A stretch of 34,845 nt of DNA from Bacteroidaceae bacterium. GTDB lineage: Bacteria > Bacteroidota > Bacteroidia > Bacteroidales > Bacteroidaceae. Each line of letters starts with the position of its first letter. The stretch's first letter is position 1. Of this stretch, positions 6,345 to 15,252 are shown piece by piece. Position numbers and translations under genes: made by a program. The notes below the pieces were generated by a model that did no database searches, was not told the origin of the DNA, and saw only the letters and a program-made list of their open reading frames with translations. The DNA is taken from assembly GCA_017483665.1 (NCBI GenBank), contig JAFUVM010000013.1:1-34845 (forward strand), in the 5' to 3' direction.

Positions 6345-8570
6345 ATGGAACGAAACAAGGAACTGCGCTTGGCGTGGGACTTCGTGGAGAACACGGGGCG
6401 GAGCATCTTCCTCACAGGCAAGGCGGGGACGGGCAAGACGACCTTCCTGAAGACTGTGGTGGAACGTTCGCGCAAGCGGCCTATCGTGGTGGCCCCGACG
6501 GGTGTGGCTGCCATCAACGCCGGTGGCGTGACGATTCACTCGTTCTTCCAACTGCCGCTCTCGCCCTACGTGCCGGGGGCAAAGGTGGAAAGCAAGTTCG
6601 ACTTCGGGCGGGAGAAACGCAAGATTATTGCCTCTATCGACTTGCTCATCATCGACGAGATCTCGATGGTCCGGGCCGACCTCCTCGACGCTATCGACAG
6701 TGTGCTGCGACGTTTCCGCGACCACTACCAGCCCTTCGGCGGCGTACAGCTGCTGATGATTGGCGACCTGGGGCAGCTCACGCCCGTTGTTACGCCGGAG
6801 GACGAGCAGGTGCTGAAGCCTTTCTACTCTACGCCTTACTTCTTCGGCTCCAAGGCGTTGCAGCAGATTGACTACGTCACCATTCAGCTCGAACAAGTCT
6901 ACCGCCAGCAGGATGCCTCCTTCATCGAGGTCCTGAACCAGGTACGCAGCGGGAATCCTTCGCAAGAGGCCTTGGACAAGCTGAACGCACGAAGTGTGCA
7001 ATCGCAGATGCAGGGCGCTTCGGACGGCAATTCCGGCGTCCGTCCGGCTTCATCCGGTAAGGCGAAACAGGACGGAGCCATACGTCTGACCACTCACAAC
7101 AACTTGGCAAACAACTACAACGAGACGGAGCTGCAGAAGCTTCCGGGCGAGGCTTACCGCTTCCACGCCGAGGTGAGCGGCACGTTTCCCGACTATGCCT
7201 ATCCCACAGCCGAAGTGCTCGTCCTGAAGAAAGGCGCGCAGGTGATGTTCGTCAAGAACGACCCGACGAGCGAGCACCGCTACTACAACGGACGCATCGG
7301 GCACGTGCAGGACATCAGCCAGAACATGCTGACGGTCTACTGCGAAGGCGACGACGAAGCCATCGACGTGGAGCCGCTGGAGTGGGAGAACACGCGCTAT
7401 GCGCTCAACGAGAAGACGCACGAGATAGAATCCGAGGTGCAGGGCACGTTCCGGCAGCTGCCGCTCCGTCTAGCCTGGGCCATCACCATCCACAAGAGCC
7501 AGGGCCTCACCTTCGACCGCGCCATCATCGACGCCAACCAGTCGTTCGCTCCCGGGCAAGTGTACGTGGCCCTGAGCCGTTGCCGAACCTTGGAGGGACT
7601 GACCCTCGCTGCACCCTTGCAGTCCCGCGCCATCATCAACGACGCCCGAGTGGACTCCTACATCGCCCGTCAGGAGTCGGATGCACGGCGAAGCATCGAG
7701 CAGCTGCCCATGCTGAAGCAGGAGTACGAGCGCCACCTCCTGCTGCAACTCTTCGACTTCCGCCCGTTGCTCTATGCCCAAGAGTCGATGGTGCGCCTCT
7801 TCGCAGAGTTCTTCTACCACAGCCATTCCGCCTTGAACCGCATGCATGCCCAGGCACTTACGGACCTCCGGCAGAAGGTCATCGACGTGTCGCAAAAGTG
7901 GCAGCAGATGATTCAGGCCATGAGCATCGCAGAGCTACGCAGCGAGGACTTCCTGGAGCGCGTGAAGCGTGGTGCCGAATACTTTGCCGACACGCTGGAC
8001 AGCCTCCTGTCCGAACCGCTCGAACTCACCGCCAAAGTGGAGACTGGCAACAAGCAGGCTTCCCGCAGGCTCAGCAACCTTCTGCCCGACGAACGGCAGA
8101 CGCTCCTGTCCAAGCGCTACCTTCTCGTACGCATCGCCGAGCTGGGATTCACCGTAAACAACTATCTGAAGGAGAAACAAATGTCGATGCTCGACGCCAT
8201 CGACGAGCGTTCCCTGAAGCCTCGACGCCAGAGGCAGCCGAAACCCAAAGTGAAGAAGGAGCCGAAGCCCAAGACGTGGGAAGTCAGTCTCGCGCTCTAC
8301 AAGCAGGGCAAGAAGCCGGAAGACATTGCCAAGGAGCGCGGTCTGACCATCGGCACCATTCTCGGGCACTTGATTCGCTACGTCGACTCCGGGGAAGTTT
8401 CGTTCGACGACCTCGTTTCGCCCGAGCACCAGCAAGGCATCCTGAAAGTGTTTCGGCTCATCGGACCAACCGCCGACACGACTGCCGTCAAGAACCTCTG
8501 TCCGCCCGATGTCACTTACGACGAGATTCGCTTCATGATGTCGCATCTTGATTCTTTGCACAAAGGCTGA
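6345..8570 (+). CDS. PIF1/RecD-like superfamily 1 DNA helicase with C-terminal helix-turn-helix
   Basis: 741 residues. Walker A GKAGTGKT is at 25-32, Walker B LLIIDEIS at 100-107, and a Q-rich GDLGQLTPV motif at about 145-153. A VYRQQD motif and the late motifs AITIHKSQGLTFDRA and VYVALSRCRTLEGL follow at about 385-425, all diagnostic of PIF1-type 5'-3' helicases. Residues from about 620 carry a basic linker, then a helix-turn-helix helicase-tail domain (ALYKQGKKPEDIAKERGLT) to the end. The role is DNA unwinding in replication or repair; the substrate is unknown. It is a single-gene unit whose 3' end overlaps the convergent AlbA_2 gene by 38 bp. The ATG at 6345 is the first in frame after the promoter. 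Confidence 0.92.
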   Translation: MERNKELRLAWDFVENTGRSIFLTGKAGTGKTTFLKTVVERSRKRPIVVAPTGVAAINAGGVTIHSFFQLPLSPYVPGAKVESKFDFGREKRKIIASIDLLIIDEISMVRADLLDAIDSVLRRFRDHYQPFGGVQLLMIGDLGQLTPVVTPEDEQVLKPFYSTPYFFGSKALQQIDYVTIQLEQVYRQQDASFIEVLNQVRSGNPSQEALDKLNARSVQSQMQGASDGNSGVRPASSGKAKQDGAIRLTTHNNLANNYNETELQKLPGEAYRFHAEVSGTFPDYAYPTAEVLVLKKGAQVMFVKNDPTSEHRYYNGRIGHVQDISQNMLTVYCEGDDEAIDVEPLEWENTRYALNEKTHEIESEVQGTFRQLPLRLAWAITIHKSQGLTFDRAIIDANQSFAPGQVYVALSRCRTLEGLTLAAPLQSRAIINDARVDSYIARQESDARRSIEQLPMLKQEYERHLLLQLFDFRPLLYAQESMVRLFAEFFYHSHSALNRMHAQALTDLRQKVIDVSQKWQQMIQAMSIAELRSEDFLERVKRGAEYFADTLDSLLSEPLELTAKVETGNKQASRRLSNLLPDERQTLLSKRYLLVRIAELGFTVNNYLKEKQMSMLDAIDERSLKPRRQRQPKPKVKKEPKPKTWEVSLALYKQGKKPEDIAKERGLTIGTILGHLIRYVDSGEVSFDDLVSPEHQQGILKVFRLIGPTADTTAVKNLCPPDVTYDEIRFMMSHLDSLHKG

Positions 8571-9186
8571 AGAGGAACTGCCTGTCGCGGTATTCCCACG
8601 CAGCGACATGGAAGCGCACAAGGCGGGCGAGGAGGCCGATGACCTTGTAGCGGGGAATGCGCGAACGGTGCACAATCTGATTGAGACTCAGTCTGTCACT
8701 GCCGATAGTTTCAAGTAAACTGCGAACCGTATCGGTGAATGCCATCACGGTTCCCGTGGGGCGTTGCTGTTCGCGCCAGATGCTCAGATGGACAGGCGAA
8801 GCCACAATGTTCTCGTCGGCAATGCGGATGTAGGCACAAGCCTTCCCGTCGCCATCCAAAGCCATGACCGGACGCTTGTCGGAAGGCGGGATGGTAGCCA
8901 CCACGATGGTGCGTCCGTCCACATGGAATGTGTCGAACTTGATGCTCGGTGCCGGGCGACAGTAGCGGTAGGCAGCCTGGTGCATCATGTAGATCTCCTC
9001 TTCGCTGCGCACACCGGACATGTGTCCGTCGTCGCGCACACCAATCAGGAGCCGCCCGCCGTCGGTGTTGGCAAAGGCCGACACCGACTTGGCGAGCTTC
9101 ATAGCGTCCTGCACCTTGTACTTGAAGTCCTGCTGCCGGTGCTCGCCCTCGCTGATGAGACTCTGCAGATAGCGCTTTTCATCCAT
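8533..9186 (-). CDS. AlbA_2 (Schlafen-type) putative DNA-binding protein
   Basis: About 217 residues from the ATG at 9186 (MDEKRYLQSLISEGEH). A longer frame to 9306 runs into the aminotransferase gene and lacks a credible start. The AlbA_2 domain is at the N-terminus: a QDFKYKV strand, an ALAKSVSAFANT-like helix (KLAKSVSAFANTDGGRLLIG) and a GVRDDGHMSGV turn. A winged-helix-like region follows at the C-terminus (LSLNQIVHRSRIPRYKVIGLL). AlbA_2 proteins are often predicted transcription regulators or ATP-binding proteins, but none of that is proved here. It starts 32 nt after the aminotransferase stop, so it is probably the last gene of that operon. It overlaps the helicase tail-to-tail. Confidence 0.82.
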   Translation of the reverse strand: MDEKRYLQSLISEGEHRQQDFKYKVQDAMKLAKSVSAFANTDGGRLLIGVRDDGHMSGVRSEEEIYMMHQAAYRYCRPAPSIKFDTFHVDGRTIVVATIPPSDKRPVMALDGDGKACAYIRIADENIVASPVHLSIWREQQRPTGTVMAFTDTVRSLLETIGSDRLSLNQIVHRSRIPRYKVIGLLARLVRFHVAAWEYRDRQFLFSLCAKNQDATS

Positions 9187-9218
9187 ACGGGTGCAAACAC
9201 GTGGGAGGGGACTTCGCC

Positions 9219-10412
9219 TTATTTCAGTCTTGCCAACGTCTCTTTGATGCGACGCAGAGCCTCGGTGATGTTCTCGTCGCTCGTAGCGTAGCTCATGCGG
9301 AAGCACTCGGGAGAACCGAAGGCATCACCGCCCACTGTTGCCACATGTCCCACTTCGAGCAGGTACATAGCCAGGTCGGTGCTGTTGTTGATGACGCGGT
9401 CTCCGTCCCGTTTGCCAAAGAAGCTGCTGCACTTGGGGAAGAGGTAGAAGGCGCCCTCAGGGTCGTTGACCTCCAGTCCGGGTATCTCCTTTGCCAGTCG
9501 GACAATGAGGTTCTTCCTGCGCTCGAACGCCTGACGCATCTCCTCGACGCACTCTTGCGGACCGGAGAACGCTGCCTCGGCTGCCTTCTGGCTCACGGAG
9601 CACGGGCCGCTGGTGTACTGTCCCTGCAGCTTGTTGCAACCCTTCACAATCCATTCGGGTGCTGCGATGAAACCGATGCGCCAGCCCGTCATGGCGTAAG
9701 CCTTGCTGACACCGTTGATGATGACAACGCGGTCCTTGATGTCGGGGAACTGTGCCATGCTTGCATGCTCGCCGATGTAGTTGATGTGCTCATATATCTC
9801 GTCGGCAATCACGATGACGCGCTCGTGGCGGAGCAGCACGTCCTTCAGCGCCTCAAGCTCCTTCTTGCTGTAGACCGAGCCCGTAGGATTGCTGGGTGAG
9901 CACAGGATGAGGGCACGCGTGCGGGGCGTGATGGCAGCCTCAAGCTGCTCGGGCGTAATCTTGAAGTCCTTTTCGATGGTTGCCTCCACGAAGACAGGTG
10001 TGCCTTCTGCCAGCAGGACCATCTGCGGATAGCTCACCCAGTAGGGAGCCGGGATGATGACTTCGTCGCCGGCATTTACGAGGGCCATGATGGTGTTGCA
10101 GACGCTCTGCTTGGCACCGTTGCTGCAAAGAATCTGCGACGGAGCGTAGTCCAGTCCGTTCTCGTTCTTGAGCTTTGCCACGATAGCCTTCTTCAGTTCG
10201 GGATAGCCGGGCACGGGGCTGTAGCGGCTGTAGTTGTCCTCTACGGCCTTGATGGCGGCTGCCTTGATGTGGTCGGGCGTGTTGAAGTCGGGTTCGCCCA
10301 CGCTCATGTTGATGACGTCTACGCCTTCGGCTTTAAGCTCGCTGCTGCGCTGGCTCATGGCAAGCGTTGCGCTGGGGGAAAGTCTCTGCAATCTTTCTGA
10401 TAATGTTTCCAT
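9219..10412 (-). CDS. aspC: Pyridoxal-phosphate aminotransferase, aspartate aminotransferase class I
   Basis: 397 residues, the usual size for a fold-type I aminotransferase of the bacterial aspartate aminotransferase subgroup. Visible landmarks are SVGEPDFNTP at 37-46, the cofactor-contacting SNGAKQ at 97-102, SNPTG at 174-178 (N175) and DEIYEH at 204-209. The Schiff-base lysine is K237 in GVSKAYAMTGWRIG. It transfers the amino group between aspartate/glutamate and 2-oxo acids in the cytoplasm. It follows ribBA by 103 nt in the same direction. Exact substrate range (aspartate, aromatic or other) cannot be read from the sequence. Confidence 0.9.
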   Translation of the reverse strand: METLSERLQRLSPSATLAMSQRSSELKAEGVDVINMSVGEPDFNTPDHIKAAAIKAVEDNYSRYSPVPGYPELKKAIVAKLKNENGLDYAPSQILCSNGAKQSVCNTIMALVNAGDEVIIPAPYWVSYPQMVLLAEGTPVFVEATIEKDFKITPEQLEAAITPRTRALILCSPSNPTGSVYSKKELEALKDVLLRHERVIVIADEIYEHINYIGEHASMAQFPDIKDRVVIINGVSKAYAMTGWRIGFIAAPEWIVKGCNKLQGQYTSGPCSVSQKAAEAAFSGPQECVEEMRQAFERRKNLIVRLAKEIPGLEVNDPEGAFYLFPKCSSFFGKRDGDRVINNSTDLAMYLLEVGHVATVGGDAFGSPECFRMSYATSDENITEALRRIKETLARLK

Positions 10413-10424
10413 GTTGTTTTAGTT

Positions 10425-10508
10425 ATTTCGTTGTTTTGGTGTATTGTCGTCATGACGTTATAACGTTATTTCGTTATTACGAAATTAACTCCCCCTAAAG
10501 GGGGTAGG
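10425..10508 (-). other. Gap with ACGTTATT-like repeats and a CCCCCTTTAGGGGG hairpin
   Basis: Between ribBA and the aminotransferase gene, CGTTATT-like words recur (10455-10485). On the minus strand CCCCCTTTAGGGGG (about 10491-10504) follows the ribBA stop closely. The stem is strong but the T tract is poor, so it may be an attenuating or processing hairpin rather than a full terminator. No promoter box is evident for the downstream gene. Confidence 0.4.
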
Positions 10509-10515
10509 GGTGTCT

Positions 10516-11721
10516 TTACAGTTTGTGTCCCATACGCGTCCGCTTCGTCTCGAGGTAACGGCGGTTGTATTCATTGGGCTCGACTACGATGGGGACGTTC
10601 TCCACGATGGTGAGGCCGTAGCTTTCCAGCCCGACGCGTTTGACGGGATTGTTCGTGATGAGTCGCAGCTTGCCTACGCCCATCGCCCTCAGTATCTGTG
10701 CGCCTACACCGTATTCGCGTTCGTCGGGACGGAAACCGAGGTGGATGTTGGCATCGACGGTGTCGTCGCCCTGCTCCTGGAGGCGGTAGGCAGCTATCTT
10801 GTTCATCAGTCCGATGCCGCGTCCCTCCTGGCTGAGATAGACGATGAGACCTTTGCCTTCCTTCTCTATCATGCGCATCGACTTGTGGAGCTGCTCGCCG
10901 CAGTCGCAACGCTGGCTGCCGAAGATGTCGCCCGTCATGCAGCTGGAGTGCATGCGCACCAGCACGGGCTCGTCCTCGCGCCACTCGCCTTTGTAGAGGA
11001 CGACGTGCTCCAGTCCGTTGCTCTTCTGGCGGAAGGGGATGATGTGGAAGTGCCCGTCGGCTGTGGGCATGTCTGCTTCCACGCCCCGCTCCACGAGCGA
11101 TTCCTGCTGGAGGCGGTAGGCGATGAGGTCGCGGATGCTGATAATCTTCAGTCCGTGCTGGCGTGCCACCTCCTTGAGCTGTGGCATGCGTGCCATGGTG
11201 CCGTCCTCGTTGAGAATCTCGATGAGGGCTGCAGCGGGTTGGAGACCGGAGAGACGGGCCAGGTCGACGGCTGCTTCCGTATGACCTGCACGGCGGAGTA
11301 CGCCTTTGTCCTGTGCGTAGAGAGGATTGATGTGGCCCGGACGACCGAAGTCCGACGGCTTGCGTGTGGGGTCGGCCAAGGCGCGGATGGTTGCTGCGCG
11401 GTCGTGTGTGCTGACGCCTGTCGTGCAGCCTTCCAGCAGGTCGACCGTCACGGTGAAGGGTGTGCCGAGCATGCTGGTGTTGTCTTGCACCTGATGATCG
11501 AGCTCAAGCTCGGCGGCGCGTTGCATGGTGATGGGTGCGCAGAGCACGCCGCGCCCGTTGCGGAGCATGAAGTTGACCTTTTCGGGGGTTATCATCTCGG
11601 CTGCTGTGATGAAGTCGCCTTCGTTCTCGCGGTCCTCGTCGTCGACCACGATGACGAACTTGCCCTGTCGGAAATCGTCCAAGGCTTCTTCTATTGAGCT
11701 TAGTTGGAGTTCGTTGTTCAT
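10516..11721 (-). CDS. ribBA: Bifunctional 3,4-dihydroxy-2-butanone-4-phosphate synthase / GTP cyclohydrolase II
   Basis: 401 residues covering both entry reactions of riboflavin synthesis. The RibB half (about 1-200) has the acidic [10 protein letters not shown] loop at 27-36, STHDRAATI at 104-112, RPGHINPL at 127-134 and AGHTEA at 145-150. The RibA half (about 210-401) has the zinc site C261, C272 and C274 in [20 protein letters not shown], a QEGRGIGL loop and NNPVKR near the end. Both halves keep their key residues. The start is 37 nt past the end of lptF with no promoter visible between, so the two are probably cotranscribed. No FMN-riboswitch-like structure is seen upstream. Confidence 0.96.
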   Translation of the reverse strand: MNNELQLSSIEEALDDFRQGKFVIVVDDEDRENEGDFITAAEMITPEKVNFMLRNGRGVLCAPITMQRAAELELDHQVQDNTSMLGTPFTVTVDLLEGCTTGVSTHDRAATIRALADPTRKPSDFGRPGHINPLYAQDKGVLRRAGHTEAAVDLARLSGLQPAAALIEILNEDGTMARMPQLKEVARQHGLKIISIRDLIAYRLQQESLVERGVEADMPTADGHFHIIPFRQKSNGLEHVVLYKGEWREDEPVLVRMHSSCMTGDIFGSQRCDCGEQLHKSMRMIEKEGKGLIVYLSQEGRGIGLMNKIAAYRLQEQGDDTVDANIHLGFRPDEREYGVGAQILRAMGVGKLRLITNNPVKRVGLESYGLTIVENVPIVVEPNEYNRRYLETKRTRMGHKL

Positions 11722-11758
11722 TGTCTTTTTGTTATGACGTTATTTTGTTATTTCGTTG

Positions 11759-13663
11759 TTATGAATGGATTTTTCTGATTCGCTCGGTGATGAGGTTGTT
11801 GATGCGCTCGATGTTGTGCAGGTCTATCCGCAGACGGAGCCTGAAGCGCCAGATGCGCAGGAAGAAGAAGAGGCCCAGCGGCAGGAAGAGTCCGACGGCC
11901 ATGTTCAGGCGCTTGCTCTTGAAGGGGCGTGTGTGTGCGCTCGGGTCGATGACGGGATAGTCGTTGATGTACATGAGTATCACGTTGTCGCGGCTGTTGT
12001 GGAGCTCTTCGATGAAAGCCTCCAGACGGTCGCTGAGCTGCGCTGCCCGCATGTCCTGACCGGGCCGGAAGAAGATGTCGACGTAGTTGGGGATGCGGCG
12101 CAGGTGCATCGTCCGGCGGCATTCCGCGCAGTATTCCGACAGTTCGCCCAGGCGTTGGGGCAGGGTAGCATAGTCGGGGTCGTCGATGATGACCTCCTTG
12201 CGGTTTAGCTTTCTGCTGGCACGCAGGCCGAGCAGACGCATGAAGAAGTTGCGGTAGCCCTCGATGTTGAACACTACGCTGTCCGAGTTGGCCTTGTGCG
12301 TCAGGAAGATACCTGTCGAGAGCAACACGATGGTGCTGAGCCAAGTGCCGCTTTCTACGGTCCAGACATCGGTCTTTGCGTTGTTCTCGCCTGCCTGGTT
12401 GATGATGTAATAGAAGATGAAGATGATGACGCTTACTACGACCGGGACGCCCAGACCGCCTTTGCGGATGATGGCGCCGAGCGGTGCTCCGATGAAGAAG
12501 AAGAGCAGGCAGGCCAGGCTCAGCGTGAACTTCTTGTACCACTCGATGCGGTGCTTGCGCAGGTTCAGGTTCCTGTCGGTAGTCTCCAAGGCGCGGAACT
12601 GGCTCTCGGACTCCATCGTTTCGGCTCGCGTCAACGCTGTCCGCCACGACTTGAAGCGCTGGTCGTCCGGCATCGCCATGTAGATGGAGTCGAAGGCTTG
12701 TATCTGTTCCGCCTCCTTGACGATGCTGAGCGAATCCGGCCGCCCTGCCGGTATGGACTTGCGCATGTGCCATTGCTGGATATTGTCGTAGATGGCATGG
12801 CGCGCGCTGTCTATCATGTGGCTCATGGAGTCAATGCTGTGCTGTATCTCGTGCATGTCCTTTGTCTGTGCATTATGCGAGAAAAGGTCGGCATCCATCA
12901 GGTTGAAGTTGGCGTCGAAGGGAATCATGTCGATCTCCTTGACGAACGACTCGCGCATGTAGGGCACGTTGGCACGCAGCATGGAGCCCTGCTGGGCGTC
13001 CATGTTGCGGAAGCGTTCGCCGCCCCAGAGCGTGAGCTTCAGGTACATCTTGTCGGCTGTGCTCTGCATGCGTCCGCTGTCGGCCAGCACTATCTGAATG
13101 TCGTTGTAGCCGCCCGAGTTCGTGTAAATCATCACGCCGTAGAGCATTCCCGTCTCGGGGTCCTTGTGCTCCACGAAGAGATTGTAGCCCGGAATCTCGC
13201 TGTAGAAGATGCCTTCCGGTATTTCCAGCTCGGGGCTCTTTTGCCTCATGCTCCAGCCCAGACGCGACAGTTCGCGCGTGGCATAGGGGCTCACCTCGTT
13301 CTGGAAGTAGAAACTGCTGCCGCTGATGATGCCAGCCACCAGGATGAGCGGCATGAGGATGCGGATGAGCGGTATGCCGGCAGCCTTCATGCTGAGCAGC
13401 TCGAAGCGCTCGCCCAGGTTGCCGAACGAGATAAGGCTGGCCAGCAGGACTGCCAAGGGCATCGACATGGGAATGAGCGTCAGGCTGCTGTACCAGAAGA
13501 ACTTGCCCAGCAGGTCAATCGTCAAGCCCTTGCCGATGAGGTTGTTCATCCACATCCACAGGAACTGCAAGACGAAGATGAACAGGCAAATGAAGAACGT
13601 GCCCGCAAAAAGCTGCAGGAAACCCTTGATGATGTATATGTCGAGCTTCTTGATTATCTTCAT
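11759..13663 (-). CDS. lptF: LptF/LptG-family (YjgP/YjgQ) permease, long Bacteroidales form
   Basis: 634 residues from the ATG at 13663 (MKIIKKLDIYIIKGFL). The 15-codon upstream extension overlaps the promoter and is rejected. The family moves lipopolysaccharide from the inner membrane with the LptB ATPase. Membrane segments lie near the N-terminus (FLQLFAGTFFICLFIFVLQF and following), then a periplasmic jellyroll-like region (LWGGERFRNMDAQ), then a second membrane block (LACLLFFFIGAPLGAIIRKG, VPVVVSVIIFIFYYIIN). Typical homologues are about 360 residues. Here about 270 extra residues include a long helical insert before the second membrane block and a C-terminal region with one more membrane segment (VGLFLPLGLFFFLRIW). 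Larger forms are seen in Bacteroidetes. It heads the lptF-ribBA-aminotransferase-AlbA_2 row. Confidence 0.9.
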   Translation of the reverse strand: MKIIKKLDIYIIKGFLQLFAGTFFICLFIFVLQFLWMWMNNLIGKGLTIDLLGKFFWYSSLTLIPMSMPLAVLLASLISFGNLGERFELLSMKAAGIPLIRILMPLILVAGIISGSSFYFQNEVSPYATRELSRLGWSMRQKSPELEIPEGIFYSEIPGYNLFVEHKDPETGMLYGVMIYTNSGGYNDIQIVLADSGRMQSTADKMYLKLTLWGGERFRNMDAQQGSMLRANVPYMRESFVKEIDMIPFDANFNLMDADLFSHNAQTKDMHEIQHSIDSMSHMIDSARHAIYDNIQQWHMRKSIPAGRPDSLSIVKEAEQIQAFDSIYMAMPDDQRFKSWRTALTRAETMESESQFRALETTDRNLNLRKHRIEWYKKFTLSLACLLFFFIGAPLGAIIRKGGLGVPVVVSVIIFIFYYIINQAGENNAKTDVWTVESGTWLSTIVLLSTGIFLTHKANSDSVVFNIEGYRNFFMRLLGLRASRKLNRKEVIIDDPDYATLPQRLGELSEYCAECRRTMHLRRIPNYVDIFFRPGQDMRAAQLSDRLEAFIEELHNSRDNVILMYINDYPVIDPSAHTRPFKSKRLNMAVGLFLPLGLFFFLRIWRFRLRLRIDLHNIERINNLITERIRKIHS

Positions 13664-13701
13664 TTGCTTACGTCGTAGGCACAGCTCCAGCCGTAGCCGT
13701 C

Positions 13702-13749
13702 TGCGCACTATCAGTGCGCAAAGATACGACTTTTTTTCCTATCCGCAAT
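13702..13749 (-). promoter_or_regulatory. Promoter of lptF with hairpin at the transcript 5' end
   Basis: On the minus strand ATTG (13746-13749), 19 nt, then TATCTTTG (13719-13726). Directly overlapping and following the -7 box is the perfect inverted repeat GCGCACT-ATC-AGTGCGC (13704-13720 on the plus strand). It could act as an operator, or as a 5'-terminal hairpin that stabilises the message. Confidence 0.7.
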
Positions 13750-13919
13750 GCAAGTCCGCGTTAATAAATATTGAAAGATGTGGAAAGCACACCCACGCAT
13801 CGCAGAAAAGCGGGATGAATGAAGAGCAGTCCTTTCTGAGACCCCACAGTTTGCCCCCTGTTTCTCCCCGCCGAAGATGTCGTGTCAAAACGTGCAAATC
13901 TCAAACAAGCAACGGAGTC

Positions 13920-13990
13920 TTCATTGAACTGTCATGATGATTCAATTGAACTGTCATGAACATTCAATTGAACATTCATGACAATTCAAT
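13920..13990. repeat. 22-nt tandem repeat, first array
   Basis: Units at 13920-13940 (21 nt), 13941-13962 and 13963-13984, then a partial unit. The shared core is TTCAATTGAACTGTCATGA, itself rich in inverted symmetry (TTCAATTGAA and TCATGA). No spacers separate the units, so this is a plain tandem array. Confidence 0.8.
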
Positions 13991-13998
13991 CAACACAC

Positions 13999-14064
13999 CG
14001 CGGAGTGCTTCGTCTTGCCTCGCGGAGTGTTTTGTCTTGCCCCGCGGAGTGTTTCCTTTTTCCT
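13999..14064. repeat. 22-nt tandem repeat, second array of unrelated sequence
   Basis: Three units of exactly 22 nt at 13999-14020, 14021-14042 and 14043-14064, each opening with CGCGGAGTG. It follows the first 22-nt array after only 8-14 nt and has the same period but a different sequence. The stretch 13750-13919 before the arrays shows nothing I can support. Confidence 0.8.
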
Positions 14065-14092
14065 TACGCAAAGATTGACCGCACGGCTAAAC

Positions 14093-14126
14093 AAAAAGCC
14101 GTTCGCCTCACAGAGAGACGAACGGC
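14093..14126 (-). terminator. Intrinsic terminator of the aldolase gene
   Basis: GCCGTTCG (14098-14105) and CGAACGGC (14119-14126) form a perfect 8-bp stem. On the minus strand it is followed by TTTTTGTTT. This is the clearest rho-independent terminator in the window. Confidence 0.85.
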
Positions 14127-14155
14127 GTTTAACGTTTCGGGGTAGATATCCCTAG

Positions 14156-14262
14156 GTCGAGATTTACAGCTCAATGCTGAGCTGTGTCAATCTTGACTTC
14201 GTCGAGATTTACAGCTCATTGCTGAGCTGTATTAATCTTGACTTCGTCGAGATTTACAGCTT
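14156..14262. repeat. 45-nt hairpin repeat that includes the aldolase stop codon
   Basis: Units of exactly 45 nt occur at 14156-14200 and 14201-14245, with a partial third from 14246 to about 14262 that covers the last codons and stop of the aldolase gene. Each full unit contains ACAGCTCA and TGAGCTGT around a 4-nt loop (14166-14185, 14211-14230), flanked by GTCGAGATT and AATCTTGAC that extend the stem with G-U pairs. The gene's own 3' end appears to have been copied downstream. Confidence 0.8.
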
Positions 14263-15252
14263 GTCGTTGCTTCCGAGCACTTCCACAATCTTGTGGATGT
14301 ACATCTTCTTCATGTTCTCGCGAGCAGGCTTCAGGTACTGACGGGGATCGAAGTCGCCGGGCTTCTCGTCGAAGTGCTTGCGGATGGCAGCTGTCATAGC
14401 CAGACGGCTGTCGCTGTCGATGTTGATCTTGCAGACAGCGCTCTTGCTGGCCTCGCGGAGCTGCTCTTCGGGGATGCCGACTGCATCGGGCAGCTTGCCG
14501 CCGTGAGCGTTGATGGTGTCAACCTCGTCCTGAGGAACGGAGCTTGAGCCGTGGAGAACAATGGGGAAGCCGGGGAGCTTCTTCTCAATCTCGTGCAGGA
14601 TGTCGAATGCCAATGGGGGAGGAACGAGCTTGCCCGTCTTCGGGTCGCGTGTGCACTGCTCGGGAGTGAACTTGTATGCGCCGTGGCTTGTGCCGATGGA
14701 GATAGCGAGGCTGTCGCAACCGCTGCGGGTAGCGAAGTCGATAACCTCCTCGGGCTTCGTGTAGTGGCTCTCTTCGGCCTGTACCTCATCCTCAACGCCT
14801 GCCAGCACACCCAGCTCAGCCTCTACGGTAACGTCGTGAGCGTGAGCATACTCTACCACCTGCTTCGTGATGCGGATGTTCTCTTCGTAGGGAAGAGCGC
14901 TGCCGTCGAACATGACGCTGGAGAAACCGTTGTCGATGCAGTCCTTGCAGAGTTCGAAGCTGTCGCCGTGGTCGAGGTGGAGGACAATCTGCGGGTTCTC
15001 GCAGCCGAGCTCCTTGGCATACTCCACAGCACCCTGTGCCATGTAGCGCAGGATGGTGCCGTTAGCATAGTTGCGTGCACCCTTGCTGACCTGCATGATG
15101 ACGGGAGACTTTGTTTCTACTGCAGCCTGCACGATAGCCTGCATCTGCTCGAGTGTGTTGAAGTTGAATGCGGGGATGGCATAGCCGCCAGCCACTGCCT
15201 TTTTGAACATCTCGCGGGTGTTCACCAGGCCGAGTTCTTTGTAACTTGTCAT
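14254..15252 (-). CDS. fba: Class II fructose-1,6-bisphosphate aldolase
   Basis: 332 residues, a zinc-dependent aldolase that splits fructose-1,6-bisphosphate into dihydroxyacetone phosphate and glyceraldehyde-3-phosphate in glycolysis, or runs in reverse. It has the LHLDHGDS motif at 91-98 with the catalytic aspartate (D94) and metal histidine (H95). Further landmarks are the AELG glutamate (E146), the SIGTSHGAYK loop at 185-194 with H190, and LHGSSS at 233-238 with H234. All key residues are present. It is a single-gene unit with its own promoter and terminator. The last codons overlap a 45-nt repeat unit, so the final few residues may have been shaped by that repeat. Confidence 0.95.
   Translation of the reverse strand: MTSYKELGLVNTREMFKKAVAGGYAIPAFNFNTLEQMQAIVQAAVETKSPVIMQVSKGARNYANGTILRYMAQGAVEYAKELGCENPQIVLHLDHGDSFELCKDCIDNGFSSVMFDGSALPYEENIRITKQVVEYAHAHDVTVEAELGVLAGVEDEVQAEESHYTKPEEVIDFATRSGCDSLAISIGTSHGAYKFTPEQCTRDPKTGKLVPPPLAFDILHEIEKKLPGFPIVLHGSSSVPQDEVDTINAHGGKLPDAVGIPEEQLREASKSAVCKINIDSDSRLAMTAAIRKHFDEKPGDFDPRQYLKPARENMKKMYIHKIVEVLGSNDKL

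Noticed and set aside
9187-9306. N-terminal extension of the AlbA_2 protein
   Set aside because: It overlaps the end of the aminotransferase gene and its translation is unlike the family start.
12296-13678. 460-codon open frame opposite lptF
   Set aside because: Antisense shadow; the minus-strand gene has membrane segments, a promoter and conserved neighbours.
13920-14064. Possible CRISPR array
   Set aside because: Units are contiguous without unique spacers and no cas gene is nearby.
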